DNA of 64,000 nt, from assembly GCF_005405905.1 (NCBI RefSeq), contig NZ_BJHU01000035.1, positions 62,001-126,000 of the forward strand. Direction: 5' to 3'. The notes beneath the pieces were generated by a model. The model saw only the letters and a list, made by a program, of their open reading frames with translations, ran no database searches and had not been told where the DNA came from. Below are positions 51,370 through 60,489 of this stretch, one piece after another. The translations under genes and the position numbers were made by a program. Source of the DNA: Acidovorax sp. NB1. Its GTDB lineage: Bacteria; Pseudomonadota; Gammaproteobacteria; Burkholderiales; Burkholderiaceae_C. Every line of letters begins with the position of its first letter. Within the stretch, counting starts at the first letter, position 1.

Positions 51370-52899
51370 ATGCACCGCATCACTGCCCACCAGCCCCACC
51401 CGCTGTTTCACACCGCCGCCACCCGCCGCATCGAGCAGGCAGCGGCCACCACCCTGCCTCCGCACACGCTGATGCAGCGCGCGGGCCTGGCCGTGGCACA
51501 ACTGGCCCAGGCCCTGGCGCCCCACGCGCGCACGGTGTGGATCGCCTGCGGCCCAGGCAACAACGGCGGCGACGGGCTGGAGGCCGCCATGCACCTGCGG
51601 CGCCAAGGCCGCAATGTGGTGGTGACCTGGCTGGGTCACCCCGACAAAGCCCCACCGGACGCCAAGGCATCGTGGCAGCGCGCCCAGGCTGCGGGCGTGG
51701 CATGGGCCGACGCGCCCCCCGCCGACCTGGGCCCGCAAGACCTGTGCATTGACGCACTGCTGGGCATTGGCGCTTCCTCGTCGCCCCAGAGCCCCATCCG
51801 TGTGCCCGATGCACGGCTGGTGGCCTGCCTGCACGCCCTGCAGCACAGCCCGGCACCCGTGCTGGCGGTGGACCTGCCCAGCGGGCTGGATGCCGACACA
51901 GGCCAGTTCGCGGCAGGTTTTGCGCCCCCGGCCGCGCCGCACCACCATCCCCACATGCCAAGCCCTGCGCGCCACACGCTGAGCCTGCTGACCCTCAAGC
52001 CCGGCCTGTTTACCGCCGCCGGGCGCGATGCCGCAGGCCAGGTGTGGTGGAACGACCTGGGCACCGACCCCGGGCATGAGGCGCCCACGGCCTGGCTCTG
52101 TGGCCCACCGCTGCCCGCCCACCGCACCCACGCCAGCCACAAGGGCAGCTATGGCGACGTGGCCGTGGTGGGTGGCGAGGGCCTGGCAGCACGCGGCATG
52201 GGCATGGCAGGGGCTGCGCTGCTGGCTGCGTCGGCCGCCCTGCACGGCGGTGCGGGGCGGGTGCTGGTGGCCCTGCTCGACAACGGCCAGCAGCAGCTCG
52301 ACCTGCAGCAGCCCGAGCTGATGTTCCGCCGGTTTGACGCCCTCGCACTCGAACAGCTCACCGTGGTCTGCGGCTGTGGCGGCGGCCAGGCCATCGCTCG
52401 CGTGCTGCCCGATGTCATCACCCGCGCAGCCCGCCTGGTGCTGGATGCCGATGCACTCAACACCATCGCCACCCAGGCCGCATTGCACGCGCTGGTGGTG
52501 GCGCGCGGCCAGCATGGGCAGCCCACGGTCATCACCCCCCACCCTCTGGAAGCCGCGCGCCTGCTGGGCCTCACCACCGCCGAAGTCCAGGCCGACCGGC
52601 TGGGCGCTGCCCAGCAGTTGGCAGCCCAGTTCAACTGCGTGGCCGTACTCAAGGGCTCGGGCACGGTGGTGGCGGCGCCCGACCGTGTGCCCGCCATCAA
52701 CCCCACAGGCAACGCACGGCTGGCCACGGCGGGCACCGGCGATGTGCTGGCGGGCATGGTGGGCGCGCACCTGGCCGCTGGTGCCAGCGCATTGCGTGCA
52801 GCGAGCGAAGCGGTGTACCAGCACGGACAAGCTGCCGATGCGTGGCCAGCAGGCCAGGCCCTGACCGCCAGTGCGCTCGCTCGGCGTGTGGGCGCGTGA
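51370..52899 (+). CDS. nnr: Bifunctional NAD(P)HX epimerase/dehydratase (Nnr)
   Basis: Repairs damaged NAD(P)H hydrates. The 509 residues are a fusion: N-terminal YjeF_N epimerase (about 1-210; WIACGPGNNGGDGLEAA, VDLPSGLDADTG) and C-terminal ADP-dependent dehydratase (about 230-505; HKGSYGDVAVVGG, VITPHPLEAARLLG, ATAGTGDVLAGMVGA). ATG 51370 begins the homologous region; a much longer frame upstream overlaps the DadA-like gene and is not real. Confidence 0.93.
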   Translation: MHRITAHQPHPLFHTAATRRIEQAAATTLPPHTLMQRAGLAVAQLAQALAPHARTVWIACGPGNNGGDGLEAAMHLRRQGRNVVVTWLGHPDKAPPDAKASWQRAQAAGVAWADAPPADLGPQDLCIDALLGIGASSSPQSPIRVPDARLVACLHALQHSPAPVLAVDLPSGLDADTGQFAAGFAPPAAPHHHPHMPSPARHTLSLLTLKPGLFTAAGRDAAGQVWWNDLGTDPGHEAPTAWLCGPPLPAHRTHASHKGSYGDVAVVGGEGLAARGMGMAGAALLAASAALHGGAGRVLVALLDNGQQQLDLQQPELMFRRFDALALEQLTVVCGCGGGQAIARVLPDVITRAARLVLDADALNTIATQAALHALVVARGQHGQPTVITPHPLEAARLLGLTTAEVQADRLGAAQQLAAQFNCVAVLKGSGTVVAAPDRVPAINPTGNARLATAGTGDVLAGMVGAHLAAGASALRAASEAVYQHGQAADAWPAGQALTASALARRVGA

Positions 52900-52905
52900 T
52901 GCGCC

Positions 52906-53655
52906 TTATGCAATCAGCGTGACCTGCTTGAGCGGCTTGAGCACACTCGACGGCGTCATGCCAAAGGTCTGGCGAAACATGCGGCTGAAATGCGCCGAGT
53001 CCGCAAAGTCGCCGTGCAGCGCCGCATCCGTCAGGCGCGGGCTGACCGCCAACCCGGCCATGGCCAGCCGCACCTGCGACCACACGCGGTAGCTGCGCAG
53101 GCTCACGCCCATTTCGGCGCGGAACAAATGGTTGAAGCGCGAGGCCGACAGCTGCACCTCGGACGCCAGCCCCGCCCGCGCCAGGCGCCCCTGCTCCAGC
53201 TGCGGGCGGCGCAGGGCGTGCAGACTGCGGGCCACGCGCAGGTCCAACGGGGGCGCCGCCTGCAGCAGGTGGCGCTGAAGCAGGGTCGGTAGATCAAAGG
53301 CGCGCAGATGGCCCTCCATGGCCGCACGCGCCCCCACCGGCGCCGCCACATCCAGCAACACGCCACCCTGCTGCAGGAACACACTGCGCAGGCTGCGCGC
53401 CTCCGGCGAGTCGGGCTCCAGGTACACCAGCGCCACCACTTCACCGCAGGGGTCGAACAGATGCTCCACCCCGGCATCCACCAGCGCGCTGTGGCAGGTC
53501 TCCATCAGCCCTTCGCCCCAGTGCAGCGCAAACCGGCCCGAGAGCCCCATCAGCAGCACGGGCGACGCGTGGCAATGCCAGCCCGTGGCCGGGATTTCGC
53601 CCACGTACAGCGCGCGGTCAATGCCCAGCGTCAGGGTGTTCGTGCGCTGCGGCAT
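52906..53655 (-). CDS. AraC-family transcriptional regulator
   Basis: A 249-residue regulator with an N-terminal cupin-like sensing domain (about 1-130) and a C-terminal double helix-turn-helix (about 150-245), including AGLASEVQLSASRFNHLFRAEMG and DFADSAHFSRMFRQTFGMTPS. The effector is unknown. It converges on nnr (6 bp apart) and is divergent from the alpha/beta hydrolase gene, which is a plausible target. Confidence 0.88.
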   Translation of the reverse strand: MPQRTNTLTLGIDRALYVGEIPATGWHCHASPVLLMGLSGRFALHWGEGLMETCHSALVDAGVEHLFDPCGEVVALVYLEPDSPEARSLRSVFLQQGGVLLDVAAPVGARAAMEGHLRAFDLPTLLQRHLLQAAPPLDLRVARSLHALRRPQLEQGRLARAGLASEVQLSASRFNHLFRAEMGVSLRSYRVWSQVRLAMAGLAVSPRLTDAALHGDFADSAHFSRMFRQTFGMTPSSVLKPLKQVTLIA

Positions 53656-53759
53656 AGCCCAAACCTACAAGTCTTGCGGCACGGTTCTCGGTAGCCTTGC
53701 CCGGCCCCGGCGCGCCCTCGCAGCGCCCCGCATCCCATCGTTCTTTTGGAGACTGATTC

Positions 53760-54755
53760 TTGAAACGCATTGCCTTCTATTCTGTTGCCGCCGCTGTGGC
53801 CCTGGGCTGCGTAGGCCTCTACTGCGGCGCTCCTTCGCTGCTGAAGGAGCCCCTGCTCCACCTCAACCGCAGCCTCTCGGGCATGGAAGAAAAAACCACC
53901 ACCGCCGCGCTGCACACCATCCACTACCTGGACAGCGGTGCGCCATCCCAACCGGCGCCCGGTAACCCAGGCGCCACGCCCCTGGTGCTGCTGCACGGCA
54001 TATTTGCGGAGAAGGACCATTGGGTGGATTTTGCGCGCCCCCTCACCGGCCAGTACCGGGTGATTGCCCCAGACTTCCCCGGCTTTGGCGAGAGCACCCG
54101 GCTGGAAGACCAGCCCTATGACTACGCCGCCCACACCCAGCGCCTGGGCACGCTGCTGGACGTGCTGGGCATTGAGAAGGCCCACCTCGCGGGCAACTCC
54201 ATGGGCGGCACCATTGCCGCGCTGTTTGCACTGCAACACCCCGAGCGCGTGGCCAGCGTGGCTTTCATCGGCGCGCCCCATGGCATCCGCTCACCACAGC
54301 CCAGCACGATGGACCGCCTTATCGATGCCGGGCAGCGCCCGCTGGTGGCCCACGACGCCGCAGCCTTCGGCGCGATGATGGATCTTGTATTTGAGAAGCG
54401 TCCGTTCCTGCCGTATCCCATCCTGCACGCCACGGAGCAGGCAGCACTGCGCAATGCCCAATCCAACGCCCGCCTGTGGGATGCGCAGTTGAAAGACCGC
54501 TACCTGCTGGAGCAACGACTGGGCGGCCTGCAAAAGCCCCCCGTGCTCGTGTTGTGGGGCGACAAAGACCGCGTGTTTGACCGTTCGGGCCTACAGCCTT
54601 TGCAGAAGCTATTGCCCCAGGCGCAGCTGGAAGCCCTGCCCGGCATCGGCCATCTGCTCATGATGGAAGCGCCCGCCGACACGGCGCAGCGGTATGCGCG
54701 TTTTCTGGAGGGCCTTGCCCCGTCCAGCGCGCTGGCACCCCCGAAAATTCAATAA
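53760..54755 (+). CDS. Membrane-anchored alpha/beta hydrolase (lipase/esterase-like)
   Basis: A 331-residue protein starting at TTG 53760 with GGAG about 10 nt upstream. It has a hydrophobic N-terminal signal-anchor (MKRIAFYSVAAAVALGCVGLY), the oxyanion motif LLHGIFAEKDHW, nucleophile elbow GNSMGG (Ser), acid LVLWGDKD and catalytic His in PGIGHLLMMEAP. The substrate is likely an ester or lipid. It is divergent from an AraC regulator. Confidence 0.85.
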   Translation: MKRIAFYSVAAAVALGCVGLYCGAPSLLKEPLLHLNRSLSGMEEKTTTAALHTIHYLDSGAPSQPAPGNPGATPLVLLHGIFAEKDHWVDFARPLTGQYRVIAPDFPGFGESTRLEDQPYDYAAHTQRLGTLLDVLGIEKAHLAGNSMGGTIAALFALQHPERVASVAFIGAPHGIRSPQPSTMDRLIDAGQRPLVAHDAAAFGAMMDLVFEKRPFLPYPILHATEQAALRNAQSNARLWDAQLKDRYLLEQRLGGLQKPPVLVLWGDKDRVFDRSGLQPLQKLLPQAQLEALPGIGHLLMMEAPADTAQRYARFLEGLAPSSALAPPKIQ

Positions 54756-54803
54756 AAATAGCCGCCACCGCCCGTCCATCAAGCGGTAGCAGCTATCAAT
54801 TAG
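54753..54803 (+). repeat. Dispersed palindromic element copy (intergenic)
   Basis: AAAATAGCCGCCACCGC and GCGGTAGCAGCTAT are near-perfect arms of one long palindrome. It lies just after the alpha/beta hydrolase stop, which falls at its edge. Confidence 0.6.
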
Positions 54804-54848
54804 TGAGCATCCTGATTCAGCAATCAGCGCCCGGGGGTTCGCAGCCGA

Positions 54849-57182
54849 TCAGCCCCGGCGTGGTTTGCGCGCCTTGCCCTTGCTGGACTTGCCCGCCACC
54901 GCCTTCTTGACCGACGCCTTCAGCGACTGGATGGGCGAACGCGCCGCGCGCTCGCGGGTCAGGCCCGCCTTTTCCGTGGCCGACATCGCAGCACCCTTGT
55001 CTGCCTTGCGGCCACCCGCACGGCCACCAGCCTTGCGCGCACCGCCACCCGACCCGTCAGCGCCCACACCCTTGTCCTTGAGCGCACGGCCCAGCAGCTC
55101 TTCGCCTTCGCGCACCAGGCGGAAGTCGATCTTGCGGCCATCCAGGTCCACACGGCTCACCTGCACACGCACGCGGGCACCGATGGCGTAGCGGATGCCG
55201 GTGCGCTCGCCACGCAGCTCCTGGCGTGCCTCGTCGAACTTGAAGTATTCGCCGCCCAGCTCGGTGATGTGCACCAGGCCTTCGACGTACATCGCATCCA
55301 GCGTAACGAAGATGCCGAAGCTCGTCGCGGCGCTCACCACACCGCTGTATTCCTCGCCCAGGTGCTCGCGCATGTACTTGCACTTGAGCCAGGCTTCCAC
55401 ATCGCGGCTCGCCTCGTCGGCGCGGCGCTCGTTGGCGCTGCAGTGCAGGCCTGCGGCCTCCCAGGCCTGCGTATCGCGGCTGGGCGGCTTCACATCCTTG
55501 CGCGGTTTGGTGCCAGGTGCGGCCACACGCGCAGCCAGGCGCTTGGCCAGCTTGGCATGGGCCTCGCCCGGGGTGGGCAGCGCGGGCAGCTTGTACTGCG
55601 TCTTGTTCAGGATGGCCTTGATGACCCGGTGCACCAGCAGGTCGGGGTAGCGACGAATGGGGCTGGTGAAGTGGGTGTAGGCATCAAAGGCCAGCCCGAA
55701 GTGGCCGCTGTTGATGGGCGTGTAGATGGCCTGCTGCATGGAGCGCAGCAGCATGGTGTGGATCTGCTGCGCGTCGGGCCGCTCTTTGGTCGCTTCGGCA
55801 ATCGCCTGGAAGTCACCCGGCTTGGGGTCGTCGCCAATCGTCATGCCCACGGCCATGGCCTTGAGGTAGTTACGCAGGATCTCCTGCTTCTCGGGCGTGG
55901 GGCCTTCGTGCACGCGGAACAGGCCGGGTTGGCCGCCCTGGGCAATGAAGTCGGCGCTGCACACGTTGGCGGCCAGCATGGCCTCTTCGATGAGCTTGTG
56001 GGCGTCGTTGCGGGTGCGGGGCACGATCTTCTCGATGCGGCCGTTCTCGTCGCAGACGATCTGCGTCTCGGTTGTCTCGAAGTCCACCGCGCCGCGTGCC
56101 TGCCGTGCAATCAGCAGCGCACGGTACACGTCGTGCAGGTTGAGCAGGTCCTTCACGCGGTCCTTGCGCTTGCTGGCCTCGGGGCCGCGCGTATTGGCCA
56201 GGATCGCCGCCACCTCGGTGTAGGTGAAGCGTGCGTGGCTGTGCATCACGGCCGGGTAGAACTGGTACGCGTGCACTTCACCCTTGGCCGTGACCAGCAT
56301 GTCGCAGACCATGCACAGGCGCTCGACATCGGGGTTGAGCGAGCACAGGCCGTTGCTGAGCTTCTCGGGCAGCATGGGGATCACGCGGCGCGGGAAATAA
56401 ACGCTGGTAGCGCGGTCATAGGCGTCGATGTCGATGGCGCTGCCGGTCTCCACATAGTGGCTCACGTCGGCAATCGCCACCAGCAGGCGCCAGCCCTTGC
56501 TGCGGCCGACCTTGGCGGGCTCACAGTACACGGCATCGTCGAAGTCGCGCGCATCTTCGCCGTCAATGGTGACCAGGGGCACGTCGGTCAGGTCCACGCG
56601 GCGCTTCTTGTCCTGGGCGCGCACCTTGTCGGGCAGCTCCTTGGCCTGGGCCAGGCAATCGGCCGAGAACTCGTGGGGCACGCCGTACTTGCGCACCGCG
56701 ATCTCGATCTCCATGCCGGGGTCGTCCACTTCACCGAGCACCTCGGTGATGCGGCCCACGGGCTGGCCGAACAGTGCGGGCGGCTCGGTCAATTCGACAA
56801 CGACCACCTGGCCCGGCTTGGCCGCGCCGGTGGCGCCCTTGGGGATCAATACGTCCTGGCCATAGCGCTTGTCTTCCGGCGCCACGAGCCACACACCGCT
56901 TTCCTGCAGCAGTCGGCCAATGATGGGTTGCGGCGGGCGTTCGATGATCTCAACCACGCGGCCCTCGGGACGGCCACGGCGGTCCTGGCGCACGATGCGC
57001 ACGCGCACGCGGTCCTTGTGCAGCACGGCGCGCATTTCGTTGGGGGGAATAAAGATGTCGCCTTCGCCATCGTCGCGGATGACAAAACCGTGTCCATCAC
57101 GGTGCCCCTGCACGCTGCCTTCGATCTCCTGAGACAAATGCGCAACGGGTTGCGCGCCGGGGGTGGTTTTTTTGTTATACAA
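54849..57182 (-). CDS. rnr: Ribonuclease R
   Basis: 3'-5' exoribonuclease that degrades structured RNA and tmRNA-tagged messages. From TTG 57182 (AGGAAAG 7 nt upstream) the protein has 777 residues: cold-shock OB domains (starting near GSVQGHRDGHGFVIRDDGE), the RNB catalytic domain with DGEDARDFDDAVYC, an S1 domain (EEYSGVVSAATSFGIFVTL) and a Lys/Arg/Gly-rich tail. The frame reads on through the tRNA-Leu gene upstream, so the annotated start must be downstream of it; TTG 57137 is another option. Its promoter must lie in or beyond the opposite-strand tRNA. Confidence 0.93.
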   Translation of the reverse strand: MYNKKTTPGAQPVAHLSQEIEGSVQGHRDGHGFVIRDDGEGDIFIPPNEMRAVLHKDRVRVRIVRQDRRGRPEGRVVEIIERPPQPIIGRLLQESGVWLVAPEDKRYGQDVLIPKGATGAAKPGQVVVVELTEPPALFGQPVGRITEVLGEVDDPGMEIEIAVRKYGVPHEFSADCLAQAKELPDKVRAQDKKRRVDLTDVPLVTIDGEDARDFDDAVYCEPAKVGRSKGWRLLVAIADVSHYVETGSAIDIDAYDRATSVYFPRRVIPMLPEKLSNGLCSLNPDVERLCMVCDMLVTAKGEVHAYQFYPAVMHSHARFTYTEVAAILANTRGPEASKRKDRVKDLLNLHDVYRALLIARQARGAVDFETTETQIVCDENGRIEKIVPRTRNDAHKLIEEAMLAANVCSADFIAQGGQPGLFRVHEGPTPEKQEILRNYLKAMAVGMTIGDDPKPGDFQAIAEATKERPDAQQIHTMLLRSMQQAIYTPINSGHFGLAFDAYTHFTSPIRRYPDLLVHRVIKAILNKTQYKLPALPTPGEAHAKLAKRLAARVAAPGTKPRKDVKPPSRDTQAWEAAGLHCSANERRADEASRDVEAWLKCKYMREHLGEEYSGVVSAATSFGIFVTLDAMYVEGLVHITELGGEYFKFDEARQELRGERTGIRYAIGARVRVQVSRVDLDGRKIDFRLVREGEELLGRALKDKGVGADGSGGGARKAGGRAGGRKADKGAAMSATEKAGLTRERAARSPIQSLKASVKKAVAGKSSKGKARKPRRG
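57150..57181 (+). promoter_or_regulatory. Candidate promoter for the first tRNA-Leu
   Basis: TTGCGC (57150-57155) and TATACA (57176-57181) are separated by 20 bp; the spacing is longer than ideal. It lies antisense within the first codons of rnr. Confidence 0.35.
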
Positions 57183-57201
57183 TCTGAGTCTTTCCTGAAA
57201 T

Positions 57202-57286
<85 letters not shown>

Positions 57287-57322
57287 AGTTTAACGAGAAC
57301 CGGCGACGGTTTTCGAAATATC

Positions 57323-57356
57323 AAAGCCGCTGTACACACAGCGGCTTTTTTATTTT
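57323..57356 (+). terminator. Terminator after tRNA-Leu copy 1
   Basis: GCCGCTGT and ACAGCGGC form a perfect 8-bp stem with a 4-nt loop, followed by TTTTTTATTTT. A strong rho-independent terminator. Confidence 0.9.
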
Positions 57357-57531
57357 CCAAGCGTCCCTGCGTTGGCAAGCAGAACGCGAGTCGCTGGCGG
57401 ACCATGCCATGACAACCCATCGCAGCCTTTTGCATCTTGGACAACCAACCACTTTGCCGCAGGCACAAAAACGCTCTGCACACAATTTTCAAAAAAATGA
57501 GCAACTCGGCCAGAGCCCTCAAAAAACGCTC

Positions 57532-57537
57532 TATAAT
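57532..57537 (+). promoter_or_regulatory. -10 element of tRNA-Leu copy 2
   Basis: A perfect TATAAT 17 bp before the second tRNA, in an AT-rich stretch. The -35 region is weak. Confidence 0.55.
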
Positions 57538-57554
57538 TCAAAGCTGATCTGAAA

Positions 57555-57639
<85 letters not shown>

Positions 57640-57645
57640 AATACG

Positions 57646-57687
57646 AAGCCTGCAAGTTGCAAAACTTGCAGGCTTTTTCTTTGCCCG
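57646..57687 (+). terminator. Terminator after tRNA-Leu copy 2
   Basis: AGCCTGCAAGTT and AACTTGCAGGCT form a perfect 12-bp stem with a 4-nt loop, followed by TTTTTCTTT. Confidence 0.9.
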
Positions 57688-58008
57688 TCGCGCCGCAGAA
57701 GGCACGGATGAGCCTCGGCATCGGCTAGCTCAACTCGCAAGGCACCGATCACGCAGGATCGCCGGCTCTTGAGCCATCCCGGTGACAGCCACATTGCCTG
57801 CTCCGCCCCACGGTCTCCGCCAGTCATGTCGGTTTCGCAAAGATGGCAACCAGCCGTAACAGGCTCCCTATGGACACCCAATATCGCCCTTGTCTTACAG
57901 ACGGAACTGCGGCACCTTGCTGAAATCCTACGGAGTAGCCATTGAGGCTGCCTGGGCGGTCATTGCGACGCCCACCCTTTTTTGTCTCTTGATGACGAGG
58001 ATCTCATC
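57688..58008. other. Intergenic region without a recognised gene
   Basis: A stretch of about 320 bp between the tRNA terminator and the small ORF at 58009. I see no convincing coding frame, tRNA or repeat. Confidence 0.6.
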
Positions 58009-58194
58009 ATGAAACGCCATTTCCTCCCTCCTGGAGCACGCGCTGTAGCAGCTTTTCTGGGCACCGTGGTGCTGGCATTGTTGGCGGCTGTGACCGTGCT
58101 GATGCCGGACGTGGCCGTGCAGTCGGTGGATTCGATGCTGCACCTGCCTGCCGGGCTGGACGAGATTTTGTCCAGCGGCTTTGTGAGCCACTGA
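58009..58194 (+). CDS. Small single-span membrane or exported protein
   Basis: A 61-residue protein starting MKRHFLPPGARAVAAFLG with one hydrophobic helix (residues about 12-32: VAAFLGTVVLALLAAVTVL). It could be a membrane anchor or an uncleaved signal. A GAGG ribosome-binding site precedes ATG 58009. The frame is also open to a TTG at 57982. Function unknown; not clearly in an operon. Confidence 0.55.
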   Translation: MKRHFLPPGARAVAAFLGTVVLALLAAVTVLMPDVAVQSVDSMLHLPAGLDEILSSGFVSH

Positions 58195-58347
58195 GCCCGC
58201 CGAGGGCTTGATTAGCCTGGGTATCGCGCCCGACGCGCGGGCGCGTGGGTCAAAACAGCAACACCGTAGCAAAAACCATAGCATCAGAGTACCATTCGGC
58301 GCTGCACACCTTGATTTTTGGGTGGCATTCAGGAATGGAGGACGATC

Positions 58348-58725
58348 GTGACCCCACGTTTTCGAATCCCTGCAGACATTCTTCGCTCACTCTTCACTCC
58401 CCATGCTTGGGCAGCCCTGGCGCTGCTAGGGGGGCTGCTGGGTTGCTCCAGCCCCCGCGATGGCGCCCTGGAAGAGTTCTCGCGATGGCATGACAACGCG
58501 CATGCCCAGGCCCAGGCGGGCGCGCTCAGCTGGAGCGAGTTGTACAAACAAAGCTTTGACCGGCTCACGGCCCTGCCACCATCGCTGCAACAAGACACGC
58601 GGCTGGAAAACACGGTGCTGCTGCTGTCCATGGCGCGCAAGTTTGAAGCCAATGAGATCAGCGCCCAGCAATTTGCCGCAGAGCGCACTGACATCGAAAG
58701 CCAGCTCCAGGCGCGCCTGCGCTGA
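58348..58725 (+). CDS. Hypothetical lipoprotein
   Basis: A 125-residue protein from GTG 58348, preceded by a strong GGAGG 7 nt away. The N-terminus has a basic start, hydrophobic run and lipobox LLGC-SS, predicting a lipid-anchored protein. The mature part is helical and charged (FSRWHDNAHAQAQAGALSWSELY). It runs toward the Mla-type operon and converges with its lipoprotein gene 10 bp away. Confidence 0.7.
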   Translation: MTPRFRIPADILRSLFTPHAWAALALLGGLLGCSSPRDGALEEFSRWHDNAHAQAQAGALSWSELYKQSFDRLTALPPSLQQDTRLENTVLLLSMARKFEANEISAQQFAAERTDIESQLQARLR

Positions 58726-58735
58726 GGCGCACCGC

Positions 58736-59425
58736 TTACTTCACCGGGGCCGCGCCCTGCTCCACAATGCCCACGCGGCGGCGCAGTGCGGCCGCGGCTT
58801 CAGCATCCCCTGCTGCCTCGGCCCGCTGCGCCTGCAGTAGCAACCAGGCCAGCAGTGGCCTGCGCCAGCCTTGGGCGGATGCCGTGTCTGTTGCGGCGGC
58901 CATCACAGCGGGGCTGGCGCGCCCAGCCTGAAACAACACCCCGGCAGCCACCAGGCGCGAGAGCGGATCTTCGATGGCCGCCAGCGTGGCGGCGTCACCC
59001 GACGCAGCAACCTTGCGCTGTGCCTCGGGCAGCAAAGGCAGCTGTTGTGGCGACACCCGGCCTGCCAGGTAGTCGGCATACGCCCGCTCGGGCGCAGCGG
59101 CATCCGGGCGCAGCGCCTCAAACCGTTCACAGGGGCCCACCTCCAGGCTGGCCACCTGCGCTGCACAGCGCATCAGTTCCAGCCGTGCCAGCAGATCAGC
59201 ACGACCGGTGCGGGCCACTTCGGCGCGGGCCCGCTCCCATTCCAGTTGCTCGACACGCGCCTTGCCAGACAGATAGGCCTCGGTAGCCTTGGTGGCGGCC
59301 GCCTGGGCATTCATCTGCCAATCAGGCACAGGGGGCTTGCTGGAGCAGGCCGCCAGCAGCAAGGCGCAACCCATGGCGGCGAGCCGCTCTGGCGCCCACA
59401 GACGAGGAAAGGCATATCGCTTCAT
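58736..59425 (-). CDS. Lipoprotein of the Mla-type operon
   Basis: A 229-residue lipoprotein with lipobox LLAAC-SS near residue 25 and an Ala-rich helical remainder. It is translationally coupled to the MCE gene (ATGA overlap at 59422-59425). It takes the place where transport-auxiliary lipoproteins occur but does not resemble PqiC closely; a role in an outer-membrane lipid transport complex is inference. Confidence 0.72.
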   Translation of the reverse strand: MKRYAFPRLWAPERLAAMGCALLLAACSSKPPVPDWQMNAQAAATKATEAYLSGKARVEQLEWERARAEVARTGRADLLARLELMRCAAQVASLEVGPCERFEALRPDAAAPERAYADYLAGRVSPQQLPLLPEAQRKVAASGDAATLAAIEDPLSRLVAAGVLFQAGRASPAVMAAATDTASAQGWRRPLLAWLLLQAQRAEAAGDAEAAAALRRRVGIVEQGAAPVK

Positions 59426-60450
59426 GGCAGTTTCAGCTCCGTGTCGCGTGCAAAAGGCCATTTGCGGTTGATCTCGTTGACCAGGCTCTCCACCTTGCGC
59501 AGGTTGCTCTCCACCTCAGCGCGCAGGGCCCCTAGGTCGTTGGTGGCCTCGCGGGCGTTAGCGCCAACGGCCTGGGCTTCGACCAGCACGGCGTCCACCT
59601 TCTTGACGCTGGCACGGGTGTCGGCCAGCAGGCCGTTGAGCTGCGCCACGGTAGCGCGCACTTCGGGCACCAGCGCATCCTTGTTGCCCTCACTGCCCAG
59701 CACCTGCCGGTCGGCCCGCGCGGCCATGCCGTCCAGACGTGCCAGCAGCGTGTTGGTGCGCTCCAGCGTGGTGATGATTCTCTTAGCATCAGCCTCGTTG
59801 CCCATCAACACGCCCAGCGCGCCCCCGGGGCCATTGAGGCGGTCGGTGAGGGTTTTCACATTGGCCAGGCTGTTGCCCAGTGCAGCATCCGGGGCGGTCA
59901 GGGCATTGAGGTTGGTGAGCAGCTCGCGCGCCGTGGCCATGAGCTGCGGGATCTCTGCCGTGGCATCGCCACGCAGCACGGGGCGCACAGCGCCATCGGG
60001 CAGCGGGTCGTCGGTGAGGATGCCGGAATACGCCCGGATGTTGGTGCCGCCCACCAGCCCCCGCACCAGCGTGAACACGCTGGACGCACGCAGCCAGTGC
60101 GCGTCCTTGCGTGGCACATCGACCAGGATGCGGGCATTGCCACTGTCGGCCAGTTCGATGCGGCGCACCCGGCCGATGGGAAAGCCCGAGAAGGTCATGT
60201 CCATCCCCACCACCACGCCTTCCGAATCATCGGCCGTGAGGATCAGCGTCTGCGTGGGCTCGAACGCGCCACGTGCGTACAGCAGGTACAGGCCCGAGCC
60301 CACGATGAGCGCCAGCGTGAACAGCAGCAGCGCGGCAGCCTTCAGCTCCAGGTGGGCCACCGGGCGCAGGGTTTCGACCGGGGGGCCATCGGCCCCAGCG
60401 GGGGATACAGGCGGCGTGCCATGCGGTGGTTTGGGAGGGGTGTCGTTCAT
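59422..60450 (-). CDS. MCE/MlaD-family substrate-binding protein
   Basis: A 342-residue protein from ATG 60450 (GTG 60465 is an alternative) with one N-terminal membrane helix (about 40-62: LKAAALLLFTLALIVGSGLYLLYARG), an MCE domain (about 65-150; VGMDMTFSGFPIGRVRRIEL) and a long helical tail. MCE proteins bind lipids in the periplasm as part of ABC lipid transporters. It lies between the permease gene and the lipoprotein gene. Confidence 0.88.
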   Translation of the reverse strand: MNDTPPKPPHGTPPVSPAGADGPPVETLRPVAHLELKAAALLLFTLALIVGSGLYLLYARGAFEPTQTLILTADDSEGVVVGMDMTFSGFPIGRVRRIELADSGNARILVDVPRKDAHWLRASSVFTLVRGLVGGTNIRAYSGILTDDPLPDGAVRPVLRGDATAEIPQLMATARELLTNLNALTAPDAALGNSLANVKTLTDRLNGPGGALGVLMGNEADAKRIITTLERTNTLLARLDGMAARADRQVLGSEGNKDALVPEVRATVAQLNGLLADTRASVKKVDAVLVEAQAVGANAREATNDLGALRAEVESNLRKVESLVNEINRKWPFARDTELKLP

Positions 60451-60489
60451 GTCGTTGGGGTGCACAGGTGGGGCGACCGGCGCGGGCCG